The notes under the pieces were generated by a model. The model was given only the letters and a program-made list of their open reading frames with translations. It was not told the origin of the DNA and ran no database searches. Below are positions 47,353-58,177 of a stretch of 64,000 nt of DNA, piece by piece. The stretch is taken from assembly GCF_963966145.1 (NCBI RefSeq), contig NC_091046.1, positions 3,410,001 to 3,474,000 on the forward strand, given 5' to 3'. A program made the translations under genes and the position numbers. How positions within the stretch are numbered: position 1 is the stretch's first letter; every line of letters starts with the position of its first letter. The stretch comes from Tenebrio molitor. Taxonomy: Eukaryota; Arthropoda; Insecta; Coleoptera; Tenebrionidae.

Positions 47353-47666
47353 ATTAAACGGTAACAGATTTGTTTTTATTTTGTGATAAGATAACTTGAG
47401 GGACTCCCAGAATTTGTTCCATTACAACGTAACCATTCTTGTTGCCACACCCTTACGACGGCTGAAATTAGAAGGTAAAGGAATGCCGCAGAGGATGTTC
47501 CAGGGACTGGTGCTAATTCGGTGAAGTACTTCGTTGTAAATGTGTGGACGAATACGTCAAACACTTGGTACTATCTAGCTTCTGTTCTTATCGTATTCGA
47601 TTGAGTTTTGTTATCTTTATGACAATAGCAAACAAGAATCCACTTTTAAAAAATATTTCCAGCATC

Positions 47667-48877
47667 ATGGACATGTTAAGGGGTACTGAAAAAAATCTAA
47701 AACAAATTGCTGGTGCTATAGGCGTGGTAAGTTCGTCGATATTTTACCCAAATCCAAAATGATAAATTTTTTTGTAGATCCAAAGTCTAGCATGGATAAT
47801 AATGGCAGTAATTTGTATAGTTTTATATTATACAGAACCAACTGATAGCTTTGATAGGAGTTACATGGACCAAGTAGAAGAGCTTTTTTACCAACTATTT
47901 TTAAAGCGTAAGTAACGTTTCAAACTGAGACAACCTTTCAAAATCAATTGTTTTAAGGCTACAACCAAAGAGTATATTTTGATGGACAATCTCTAACCCC
48001 GGCTGTCTTTGCTTTCTTCTCATTCGTCTATTTGTTCATTGATTTGACTTGGTTCGCAACTTCTTGGCTAGGTAAATCATCCTTTTTAACAACCAGAAAA
48101 ATGTAACATTGGATTCGAATCTTTTTCCACGTTGGAACCACTCTTTTTTTAGTCTTGTTGCAGAGGAAAGGAAATCTGAGACTAATTTACCAAATCTGGA
48201 CCGCCAACACCGCACTGGTGTGTTTGATCGACCTGATTTTAGTCATCATATTGGGCGCCGATTATGACAAATGTTTGAGCGACAATTTGGAAGGTATTTG
48301 TGTTAATGGTATCCTCCCGGTACTAGTAATTGCCGCCAAAGGATTCATCTTGTGGATCGTCAACGCCATTTTCGTTGTAGTTGTTTGGAAAATTTCCAAA
48401 CAACTCCAACAGGTGAGAACATTCTCCTTCCATCAATTTTCTTCTAATTTCTTGTACCACTGTTGCAGGAAACACCCCTGAGCCACTTCATGCCGTAAGT
48501 ACTCCCCCGCACCTTTTCGAACCGTTTCCAACTCTTTCTCTTCCAGAAGATCGACTCTGCAAGGTTCTCCAAACGTGGGTCCACCCTTCCAACAGCAGTA
48601 CCTTGGAGGTTATCAGTACAACTCTGGTTCTCCTGTTCCTGCTAGGTTTCCACCGTCTCCCTACTCTCCTGCGGTTCCTACCACTCCCTACTCTCCTGCG
48701 GTTCCTACCACTCCCTACTTTCCTGCTGTTCCCCCCAAACCCTTTGCTGTGCAAACAGTACCGCGCTCTCCAGTCCGACAAAGCTGGAGTGGATACACCC
48801 AACAAGTACCGACCCAACAGCCCTACCGGCAGTACCAAGAACCATTCGTGCTTCGTGCCCCACCAAGAAGGTACTGA
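47667..48877 (+). CDS. TMP8, four-span membrane protein with a Pro-rich repeat tail
   Basis: Exons 47667-47726, 47778-47907, 47958-48071, 48153-48412, 48469-48494, 48547-48877; 306 aa, the longest member. Starts MDMLRGTEKNLKQIAGAIGV. Spans: IQSLAWIIMAVICIVLYY, FAFFSFVYLFIDLTWFATSW, ANTALVCLIDLILVIILGADY, CVNGILPVLVIAAKGFILWI. Loop cysteines DYDKC and GICVNG. The tail contains YSPAVPTTP repeats, then SPVRQSWSGY and the terminal APPRRY. No 364-bp array follows, unlike TMP6 and TMP7; an AATAAA at about 48918 probably ends the transcript. Confidence 0.85.
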
Positions 48878-49309
48878 CCAGTTGCTGCATCCAATCTGAC
48901 TGTAGACTTTTTCTAAATAAATCTTTTGCAAAATTGCAAAAGGAAAAAATCTTCCACGTTGTTTTGTATGAAAAAATACATCTGAAACCTTCGGTAGCAA
49001 ATTCCTTAAATTTTATTGTTCTTATCTCAAGTGAACAACTAACTTCATTACTCAGTGTCTCGAGACAAGTGTTTTGGAAGTCCAGTACACTTTGACAGTT
49101 GTGTCACTGTTATTTGCGGACCACGAATGACACAAATCTCTATTTTTTATCAAATCAAATTACAAAGCGAATTAAATCTCACTGCACACTTAAGATATAG
49201 GTACCAGAGATATAACTGGAAGCTGAACAAGGTAGAGATAAGTGATCAGTACTTATCAATCTAAATAAATAACAGACGTCACACATAAAAAGTTAAGTCA
49301 GATTTGGCA

Positions 49310-50377
49310 CTAGTGTTTGCTGAAGAAGTACTGGTTCCTGTCGTAAGGAGTCCTCGGACTGGTCGGACTGGTGGGCGGAGTTCTGTTGTCCATCGCAGTC
49401 CTCAAGTTGACGTTCCAGAAGCGCTTGTTGTTGACAACTTCCAACTGCTGGTTGTACAAGCTTGGAGTGTTTTGAACCGTCACTCTTGGGATCTGCTGGA
49501 CCGGACGATGGTAAAATCTGGAAAAAACTACTTGGTCGAAGAACAAGTGTCGCTGCTTGATTCAGACTCACGGTAGTATTCCCCCAAAGGTGCCTTCATA
49601 GCCGCCGTCCTAAAAACCAACGGATCAAGCGTGGTGGTGGTGGAGACCAGCGAGACTTACCCTTCGCAAGAACCTGGCGTTCTTGTAGAGTCTCCACGCG
49701 ACGATCACGTTGACGAACCACAAAATGAACCCTCTGGCGGCGATCACCAAAACAGGAATCAGAGTGTTGATGCAGGTGTATTCGTCGTAATTGGGGAGGC
49801 AGTTCTGGTCGTAGTCGCACCCGATCAGTACCACTATGATGACGTCGACGAAAGCGATGACCCACGTGACCAACGCCCAGTCCTTGAACAGGATCGGCAA
49901 GTTGAAGCTGTTCTTGTTGATCACTGCAAGAATGAGATTAGTTGGGGGCGGCGGCGCTGAAGGAGCTTACCGGAAAGCTGGAAGAACGAAATCACGACCC
50001 AAATCGTGTTGAGGAGGATGTAGATGCAACAGAAGACTATGAAGGCGGTGGGTTTGAGGATTGTCCCTGCCGGGAGATCTGCGTTTTCTGAAAGGAAGAA
50101 GACGTGAGAAAAGGAACGCCACATGGTGGGAGTTGCTACTCTCTAGATAGAAGTGGTAGACTCTGCTGTTGAAGTACTCTATAGGGGAGGAAGGTGCGCC
50201 CGGGGGGGTCTCGATGCAGTACTGTATGATGCAGAGCAGCGACATCACGAACCATGCTACCCCTTGCAGCTACAAGAACAATTCTATGGGAATGTTTGTG
50301 GTAGGTGAGGTACTTACGATTCCCAGAAAGGATGCAGTTTTGCCCAAGGTTTTCTGGCCTCCAGTCACTTCAGGCAT
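49310..50377 (-). CDS. TMP9, four-span membrane protein, ARGF subgroup
   Basis: Exons 50318-50377, 50140-50269, 49971-50087, 49661-49923, 49572-49609, 49310-49517; 271 aa. Starts MPEVTGGQKTLGKTASFLGI. Spans: LQGVAWFVMSLLCIIQYC, FIVFCCIYILLNTIWVVISF, LVTWVIAFVDVIIVVLIGCDY, CINTLIPVLVIAARGFILWF. Loop cysteines DYDQNC and YTCINT. Arg replaces Lys in the A(K/R)GF motif, shared only with TMP10. Tail has TPPTSPTSPRTPY and ends QYFFSKH, without RRY. Coding exons are markedly GC-richer than those of neighbouring members. The exon 2 donor (GTAGCA) is weak, so that junction is the least certain. Confidence 0.82.
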
Positions 50378-51689
50378 TTTGTGCTTGCTGGCTCTTAGAT
50401 AATAAAAAATCAATCTTTTTCGTAGTAGACACTTTTAAACACTCTTAAACTGATAACAGTAAGATAATTAATTGAGTGTAAAGTGAATTTGTTGTGTTGT
50501 CATCCTTGTGAAGATTGATTGCTTAGATTTCGGGTAAAAAATTCCATTTCATTTGCACTTAGTGACAAGCGCTGCGACGAAGAGTTGCCAAGTTTTAGCA
50601 AAAGGCCAAGAATGGCATTATGATAGTTTCTGTTTTCACAGATTTGACAAAATGGGTTCTGTTTGGTGAGTATCATAATTCCTTATCTATTATGACACAA
50701 CTATTATACTTTATATCTCTCTACTTTGTCAAAATAACGAAGCGTTGGCAAGATAGTTCAAAGTACTTTTCTCATCACTCGAATATTTAAATTCTTTTAT
50801 TCCTTTTACATTTTCTTTTTTAATATTTTTCCTCTATCTCCAACACATTTTTCCCCGTTTTTTACTCTGTTGTATCACCTTTCATCAGTTTTTTCCTTCA
50901 ACAGACTCAAATCTCTTCACTTTTCCAGATGCCTCTTTATTTTATTCACGAACGAAACACCAAGACAGTACCTAAGTACTCTCATGTAATTAATTATCAA
51001 TTACTAAATCTTTGCTAGATACTACTTTTGGCCATTTTACGAACAAAAGGCTCTTAAATAATCTAAAAGATAAATCTTCTGATTGGTATAATTAGCAACG
51101 AAACAATAGTGTGAAGACTTGTTTGCTCAGCGAGATTGTGATGAAGAACACAACTGAAAAAACCCACAGATTCGAGCGTTGAGAATACAAAATTGCATTT
51201 GAAAACTTCTTTCTGGAATACTAAGAGTACTAAATTTCACCTATCGCTATTCGTAAGGCAGTTGTGATCCAAAGTGAGTTTGTGACAAACTAGACTACTA
51301 TTTTTCCTTCTGTCACAATTTTCTCACAAAGACAACGCGCCTAGTATCCCAGCTACACATTTTTATCTTCTTCTCCTTTTCAGCAATTGAACCAGTTCTG
51401 TTCGTCCTTCGCATTGTATTGAGTTTGCTTAATTGTTCACTTATCTTATCCAAATCTCCTTCTGTTTTCAAATGTAATAAATAAGTAATAACTAATAAAA
51501 CACACAGATAATAGAGCGTTTATTTACAGAAGAATCACCAAATCAGCGAGATTATAATCAGAATAACACGAAATCAATTATATGACCACCTTGATAACAC
51601 CGTCATAATCCTTCAGAGAATTTATCTAAATCAGGTATAAATATAGAAAATGACTTGCACCAGAAATATGTTCGCAATGTCTTGACGTT
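50378..51689. other. Spacer between TMP9 and TMP10
   Basis: No gene seen. A composite motif GAGTTTGTGACAAACT near 51276 contains the cluster motif facing a half copy, about 0.9 kb upstream of TMP9. Confidence 0.4.
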
Positions 51690-52916
51690 TCAATATCCAG
51701 CAAAAGACTGCGGATTGGTGTAGTAGGGAGAAGTGGGCGGGGTCTTAGGGTCAGAACCCTGAAGTTGCGGATTGTGACGCCAATAATCACTCCCATTGGC
51801 GTTTCGAGGCTGGCTCGACCACTTAGAAGGCGACTGAAGGGTAGGTCGCGGAATGTGGGAGCTCCTCCTGCAACAGAATGTAGTAAACAACTGCAAAACA
51901 GAATAGACACCAACTTACAAAAATCTTTGCTCGCGTTTCTCCTCCTGAAACAAAACCAAGCATTAGAAGAAGTGGTGAAGCTGCTCTGCGCAAAAATGTT
52001 TTGATCTTGGATGATCAAAAGGAGCGAGATAACGCTCACCAGATTACGACCATGAAGATGCTCTCACCTATCTTATCTTGTCAAGATGGCTGCCAAAAAC
52101 AAACTTACCGACTTTGCTCCATAATTTTTATGTAGCTGGCTGTGCTAGTTTTGACAGTCAGCAAGACACACAGTAGTAAGAGTACGTTGTTGCAACTTAC
52201 ATCATGCAGTGTCTTGGCAATTTGAAGAATGACATAAGCAAAGATGACGTTGACAAACCACAAAACAAATCCTCTAGCTGCTATAATGAGTACCGGAATG
52301 ACAACATTAGTACAGACACTTTCTGTAAGTGTTGGAATGCAGTGTTTGCTGTAGTCGACTCCAATCAATACGACTAGCAAGAAGTCGAGGACAGAAATGA
52401 TGATTGTGTTTGTCGCCCAACACTTCAGAGCTCCTATTGGATTACTGTCGTGCCTTCTGACCCCTGCAAAACATGATCAGTTTTGTGTTTTGTCACGCTA
52501 AGTACTCACAGTAGAGTTGTAGAAGTGAAAGTACCACCCAGATTACGTCGATCATGAGGTACATCCACATAAATATTGTGAAAGTGTCGGGTGTCAGAAT
52601 GGTTCCTGGTGGGGATTCCCGATCGGCTGAAGATCGAAATTAGTAGAGATTGGTACTGGATTGGTACTGACCATATAAAAATATGATGTAGACCCAGCGG
52701 TTGAATTGACCCATGTATGATTCAGATACGGTGGTTGAAGGAGGACCATCGAAGTATATTACTATGCAGATCAGAGACATGACCATCCAGGCCACCCCTT
52801 GCACCTGCAACACAACAACTTGGAGATTTTTGATTGAACGAAACTGTGCAAGCACGAACAAGTCCCAAAAGGGCAGCAACCGTTCCAAGGTTTTGTTGGG
52901 TTTTTGTTAGCACCAT
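51690..52916 (-). CDS. TMP10, four-span membrane protein, ARGF subgroup
   Basis: Exons 52860-52916, 52672-52804, 52510-52626, 52201-52463, 52109-52144 (optional, phase-neutral 36 nt), 51919-51944, 51690-51867; 269 aa, or 257 if the 36-nt exon is skipped. Starts MVLTKTQQNLGTVAALLGL; an in-frame ATG three codons upstream is also possible. Spans: VQGVAWMVMSLICIVIYF, FTIFMWMYLMIDVIWVVLSL, ATNTIIISVLDFLLVVLIGV, CTNVVIPVLIIAARGFVLWF. Loop cysteines DYSKHC and SVCTNV. The 26-nt penultimate exon (EEKREQRF) is at the same place and phase as in TMP6-8. Tail ends QSFAGY. The first donor is a weak GTTCGT. Confidence 0.78.
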
Positions 52917-53199
52917 TGTGACCACTGTCTGGTTCTACTATAACGTAACTGAGACCCCACAGTGTGGCAAATAAAAAAGATAATACAGATAAAGGGGGTT
53001 ACAAAATCTCTTAATCGTGTTATTATCGAGATTCGGTGCGCAACATTTTTTAAATTCTATTGTTCCGGTAATTTCGTTATCTCGGTACGTCCTAATCCTA
53101 CAATTCAAGGAAAAGAATTCAATTGTAGATGTTTATCTTGGCGGCGGCGAAATTGTGATGAGCAAGTGAGACCGATTTGCTTGAAGTTTTGAAAGGGAA

Positions 53200-53755
53200 A
53201 GTACTAAATCTGTCCGAAAGTGCAGGGTACTGAGCTCGTATGACAGAAAGCGAGTTTGTGAGTGTGCAGAGAATTCACAACATCTCTGGTGTGGATGAAA
53301 CTCGATCCAAATTATAACGACACGATTATTAGAAGGGAAAGGCGAGTTTGTGATATCTGGAGAAATTGTGACGATTGGTGAGAATGAGTGTTTCTAGATA
53401 CAAATTAGCGACGACAAAACTTAAAATTATGTTAGTAGGGAAAGTACTAAATCTGTCCGGAAGTGCACGGTACTGAGCTCGTAAAGTATGACAGAAAGCG
53501 AGTTTGTGACTGTGCAGAGAATTCACATCTCTCTCTCTCAACGACACGATTATTAAAAGGGATTCACAGAGGCGAGTTTGTGATATCTGGCGAGTTTGTG
53601 ATATCTGGCGAGTTTGTGATATCTGGCGAGTTTGTGATATCTGGCGAGTTTGTGATATCTAACGAGTTTGTGATATTTTGCGAAATTGTGACGATTGGTG
53701 AGAATGAGTGTTTCTAGATAATTAGCGACGACAAAACATAAAATTATGTTAGTTT
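53200..53755. repeat. Direct duplication upstream of TMP10, carrying the amplified motif
   Basis: Blocks 53200-53440 and 53441-53755 are copies ('ggaaagtactaaatctgtcc', 'actgagctcgta', 'gaaagcgagtttgtga', 'gagaatgagtgtttctaga', 'aaaattatgttagt'). The first has a single GGCGAGTTTGTGATATCT; the second has the expanded array. Block 1 lies about 0.3 kb upstream of the TMP10 start. Confidence 0.85.
53571..53678. repeat. 18-bp tandem array, six units of (GG)CGAGTTTGTGATATCT
   Basis: Five exact units followed by AACGAGTTTGTGATATTT and a further degenerate TGCGAAATTGTGACGATT. Each unit contains the reverse complement of TCACAAACTCG. The open frame through it (EFVISG repeats) is a by-product of the 18-bp period. 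Confidence 0.95.
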
Positions 53756-53967
53756 ATTTACAGGAATATTTCAATAATAACATAATTGCAATCCTAGAAG
53801 TACTCTACCACACGTCCCCACACCACCGACATTGTACTAGTATGAGTAGTAACATTAATTGGCTGGGAGTCAAGTCTACAAAAACAACAATAAATCATAT
53901 TCGTAATAACAGGAAGAATGAGATGATCTTAACTACTAAGAAGGCCCCTTCAAGACACAGCTAATTT

Positions 53968-54380
53968 TTAAGGAAAACACCCCGATTTTCAAGGGTAAAC
54001 AGAAAAGCAAAAAAATCGTGAAAACGCCATGATTTTCCAGGATAAACAGAAAAGCAAAAAAATCGTGAAAACACCCCCGATTTTCAAGGATAAACAGAAG
54101 TGATAAAATTTTAAACAAAATAGCCTGTTTTTCAAGACAGTTTGGGACACAGCACTTTTCAAGGGTAAACTGAAAAGCAAAAAAATTGTGAAAACACCCC
54201 GATTTTCAAGGTAAACAGAAAAGCAGAAAAAATCGTGAAGACACCCCCGATTTTAAGGTATATTTTAAAATTAACATTTTAAGGTAAAACACCCCGATTT
54301 TCAAGGGTAAGCAGAAAAGCAAAAAAAAATCGTGAAAACACCCCCATTTTCAAGGTATATTTTGAAATTAACATTTTTCA
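53968..54380. repeat. Imperfect minisatellite, unit about 55-60 bp
   Basis: Repeated 'cgattttcaagg(g)(a)taaacagaaaagc' followed by 'aaaaaaatcgtgaaaacacccc', at least six degenerate units. Each unit has partly complementary ends (cgatttt / aaaatcg). A separate inverted pair ACCAGTTTACAGAAAA (54600) and TTTTCTGTAAACTGGT (54673) follows. Confidence 0.8.
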
Positions 54381-54752
54381 AAGATTTGACCCTGTTTTTC
54401 TATTGGGCCACTTCAGCACAAAAGTGAAAACGGTTTGAATACATTGAATGAAATTTTAATAAAAAAATCAAAAATACAATATTTAAATACAGCTATAAAT
54501 TAAATAACAAATCTCAATATAATTGAATTAAAATACTAGAGTAACTAATTCTACAAATCAAACACTAATCAAATTGTAATTAAGACATTAGACATGGAAC
54601 CAGTTTACAGAAAATTTGATTTGCGATTAAATATGAATGTAAATCAAATGGGAACTTAATCATGATCAATTTTTCTGTAAACTGGTCCACGATATTTAGA
54701 ATTTTAAACCTTCAATAAATCAACTCAGATAAACCGAGTCACGTCAACGGGT

Positions 54753-55170
54753 CTAAAAAACCTGCGATAACCCGCACTCGCATATGATTTCGTACTCAAA
54801 AATCCAGTAAACATCTCCATTACGGATGGCTTTCTTTTCTGGTAACAAATTTGTGTTCCTCGGTTTGTACTTATCAAGGTTTGATCGCAGATAATACCTT
54901 TTAACATTATCATAATAAACCGATGCATCTACAAACACATGGAAAGTTAGGATCTCTTTATTCTATGTTGATGATCTAACCTCCTTCAAGTGTGATGGTG
55001 ATCTCCCATATGCATGGTTTTTTTTGTTGTTTCAGGGTTAAACCACGTACCTCTGTTACTCTGACGTTGGGCGGAATAAAATCTGCGAAACCCTCAGGAT
55101 TTATGAGAGTGTGTTCTACATTTTTTGGGCATCTTATGAGATGTTGTGTATGTAAAGAGTTAGGTGGCAT
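54753..55170 (-). CDS. Hypothetical two-exon protein, uncertain
   Basis: Possible exons 55047-55170 and 54753-54928 (GT-AG, phase 1) give a closed 99-aa frame: MPPNSLHTQHLIRCPKNVEH near the start, then HASVYYDNVKRYYLRSNLDK, ending YEIICECGLSQVF. An acceptor-like TTTCAG lies about 10 nt before the ATG, so there may be a 5' non-coding exon. An alternative donor at 55051 would read another frame of exon 2 (stop at 54725). I recognise no family. It sits between the TMP cluster and the Polinton. Confidence 0.3.
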
Positions 55171-55590
55171 ATTTCACGCTCTGAAATTAAGTAAAAGTGG
55201 TACTTTGAGATTATATACAATTAAACTCACTTACAACAGAGATTCCGTATAACTAGAAAATCTAATTTCGATCTAATAAAAAATCAAAAACAAGAAAAGA
55301 ATGTCATTAATAAAACTAGGGGAAAAAACAGACTGACAACATAACTAGTGCCAACTTAGTCATGGCGGTAAATTCAAAAAGCATTTAAATTTTAAACTAT
55401 TTCGTTGTCATCATTAAACAATATTGTTTAAATATTTATGATAATTATCAATTCCTTTTTTGTTTTTATTCTAAACATATAATATTTAACACAAAATAAT
55501 CACGTAAAGTGATATGAAGGCGTAAAATATAACGCAACCGACACAGCTGATATGAAGCCTGGTGAAGTCGAAGTCAGTGTTTTTATCTAT

Positions 55591-56874
55591 TCAATATCCA
55601 AACGGTATTGTATCAAAATTTTCTAAAATAACTCTCTTGTCATAAACAAAACCAAATTCTTTTGTTTCTATTTTATTTAAAAGTTCTTTAGTTTTAGAAT
55701 CTCTGGTAATTCGATTATATTGTGTACTGATTTTTTTGTCTTTGTATTCTAAAATATTATTTATACTATCGGAATTAATCTTTTCGGACGTTTCATAATT
55801 TAACGTAAATCCTTTTATTTTACAAACAACTTTACCTGTATTAGTCTTATAACAATAACTTTTTGGGCCTGTTGATATCCAGTCTATTATCCATACGCTT
55901 TTACCTAATTCGTCTGTCCAATCTCCCAATAGACAGCCTGTTTTAACAGTGTTTTTTCCATCATCTATATATACAATACTATCTGTATCATAATATGTTA
56001 CGCTTTTTCCTAATTTATCTAACATTTCGTATAATCTTAATCTGGCGTTTGCTGTTGTAAAAGCTGCTAAGAATATATTGGTATTAAAATCATTTTTGAC
56101 ATAATGATCTTTATATTTATAGCTAATTTGTAACATTGTATCGTTTATATCATTTATCTGAATTTTATCAAGTCTATCATCTAATAAAATTTCGTAAAAT
56201 CTCTTAACATCTGTAACATATTCTGTTGCATCCATATTTTGTCTTTGTCCAAATTTACCCCATAAGGAATTTAAGCATATTTTCGCAACAGCTCTCTTTC
56301 CAGGATTATTTTCTATTTTACCCAATTCGATACCTAGAAGTTCTTTTGCGGATTTTCTATATTCTTCTTCTGATTCAAAATCATCCTGCCAAGGGCTTGT
56401 TTCTAATTTAATTTTCATAAACGCTTTCACATATCCTTTAAATAAGTCTGATGATTCCTTGTAAAAATGCCAAACCTCGTCAATAGTTATTATTTTGTAA
56501 CCCTTTTCAATTGCTTTTTTTACTTTGTTGGTACACCAGGTTCCTCTGATAATTCTTTGAGATTCCGTATGAGAACATTTATCTTTTTGATTATTTAACT
56601 TTGCGCACAGTTGACATAATGGAAATGTTAGTTTTTCATCACCAGATTTGGTTTTATTCCTAACAGGTAAAACGGGGTGATACAAACCTTTTGGTGGTAA
56701 AATTGCACATTTTATTAAACCATACCAATCTGACTCATAAAATAAATTCTGGTTCTCCAGTAGATTTAGTTTTTGTTTTGCATATTTTACAATAATCCAT
56801 TTAGTTAGCAATAAACTGAATTGTCCAACTTGTCGAACACGATTGTTATTTTTAATTAGACGAAATTTAAGAAT
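55591..56874 (-). pseudogene. polB: Protein-primed family B DNA polymerase, C-terminal part only
   Basis: About 428 codons open from 56874 down to the stop, with no ATG in the first part (a TTG at 56811 is the first alternative start). Present: a palm segment beginning just after where motif A should be (YGLIKCAILPPKGLYHP), motif B (VAKICLNSLWGKFGQR) and motif C (YYDTDSIVY), and the typical end TIPFGY. Absent: the exonuclease domain and motif A (SLYP). Full-length homologues are about 1000 aa or more, so this copy cannot replicate DNA. Its 5' part overlaps the end of the small ORF 56856-57056, so sequence has been deleted or replaced here. Confidence 0.85.
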
Positions 56875-57056
56875 TTATTCAGATGTTTATAAGCTTCTTC
56901 TGGTGGTAATTTTGTAAGTAAAATAACAATAACCTTTCGTAACAATTCAACTTCTTCATCTTCTGTCAGAGTAAATTCAATTTTTTCACCGTTTACTGTA
57001 CAACAAACAGTGGAGATACCATTTTCATTTAAATTGATTACTATATTGCTTTCCAT
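56856..57056 (-). CDS. Small ORF of the Polinton, unknown function
   Basis: 66 aa: a short beta-rich segment (STVCCTVNGEKIEFTL) then an acidic/helical half (EEVELLRKVIVILLTKLPPE) ending LNKFLNFV. Its start has the element's typical context (TATATAAATGG). No family recognised. It lies between the fiber-like gene and truncated PolB on the same strand. Confidence 0.45.
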   Translation of the reverse strand: MESNIVINLNENGISTVCCTVNGEKIEFTLTEDEEVELLRKVIVILLTKLPPEEAYKHLNKFLNFV

Positions 57057-57304
57057 TTATATATGTTTATTTTTGTAAACGCGCAATGCGCATGAAGGTC
57101 AAAGACTGATAATTATAAAGAAAACTTGACTAACATATAAAAAAAAATTGGAATACTTAATAGATAAGGTTTATTATGGTTATAACCACCGAGACTTTCA
57201 TCTGTGTTTACCTTTTCTTTTTTTATTTTAAAAGATAGAAGATCAGATTCTCTAACAATAAAGGGTTTTGAAAGATCTATTGTTTCTTTATTAGTACTAA
57301 TATC

Positions 57305-58177
57305 CTAATCTTTCAAATTAGCCGTTGAGTAGAATTTTATAACTTCCACATTCATTGGTAATCTAATAAATCCTTCACCATCAAAATAAATGAAAAGCAA
57401 ATTAACAGCCTTTTGTCCATCAACTTCTTTAATAAAATGAATTTTTCCTACAAATTGTAAAAAAGAATAATGAGTTTTTTTCATGAATTCAGTTTCCAAC
57501 TTAATTAACCTTTCTCCGTAAATATCTAATTGTCCTTTATTGACAACATCATACTTATCAATTGCATCAGCAGTTTTAACTAATCTTCTATTACCAATAT
57601 CAATATATCTTTTTGTAGCGGTTAGATTCAGCGAATCTTTTTTGATCATATTACTGAGTTCAGGTTTAACGATTTTTAAAATACTTTGAGAATCATCTTT
57701 TTTTATCGTATTACTGAGTTCAGGTTCAACGATTTTTAAAATACTTTGAGAATCATCTTTTCTAATCATATTACTGAGTTCCGGCTTAACAATTTTTAAA
57801 ACGGTTTCTGAATCATCTTTTTTGATCATGTTACTGAGTTCAGGTTTAACGATTTTTAAAACGCTTTCCGAATCATCTTTTTTAATCATATTACTGAGTT
57901 CAGGTTTAACAATTTTTAAAACGCTTTCTGAATCATTTTTTTTAATCATATTATCGTTGACTTTATCGATAGCACTAGTCCACTTTGTGGAGGTTGACGC
58001 TAAATATTGTAAATTAACAGCATCACCAAGATTTTCTGGTTGTTTTACATTAACTAATTTGTGTCCTGCGATATCATAATCGCCATTTTCTGTTAGATTA
58101 AATCCTATACCAGGTGGTCCTCTTGTTGATTTTCCACCTTTTTTTCTATTTTTTCTAAGAACGTATTCAGATGTCAT
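57305..58177 (-). CDS. Fiber-like virion protein with 20-residue shaft repeats
   Basis: 290 aa from the ATG that overlaps the ATPase stop (MTSEYVLRKNRKKGG..); a start eight codons upstream is also open. After a collagen-like GPPGIGFNL segment comes DIAGHKLVNVKQPENLGDAV, a motif typical of trimeric phage and viral fibers. It is followed by five and a half 20-aa repeats (KKDDSESVLKIVKPELSN), coded by exact 60-bp DNA units, and then a second motif RRLVKTADAIDKYDVVNKGQ. The last 70 residues look like a small globular head. I infer a trimeric receptor-binding or decoration fiber. It overlaps the packaging ATPase by 11 nt. Confidence 0.62.
   Translation of the reverse strand: MTSEYVLRKNRKKGGKSTRGPPGIGFNLTENGDYDIAGHKLVNVKQPENLGDAVNLQYLASTSTKWTSAIDKVNDNMIKKNDSESVLKIVKPELSNMIKKDDSESVLKIVKPELSNMIKKDDSETVLKIVKPELSNMIRKDDSQSILKIVEPELSNTIKKDDSQSILKIVKPELSNMIKKDSLNLTATKRYIDIGNRRLVKTADAIDKYDVVNKGQLDIYGERLIKLETEFMKKTHYSFLQFVGKIHFIKEVDGQKAVNLLFIYFDGEGFIRLPMNVEVIKFYSTANLKD

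Noticed and set aside
53463..53717. ORF with EFVISG repeats
   Set aside because: Follows from the 18-bp period being a multiple of three; the parallel copy at 53200-53440 does not keep the frame.
53571..54380. CRISPR-like repeat array
   Set aside because: Units are contiguous without unique spacers, and the context is eukaryotic.
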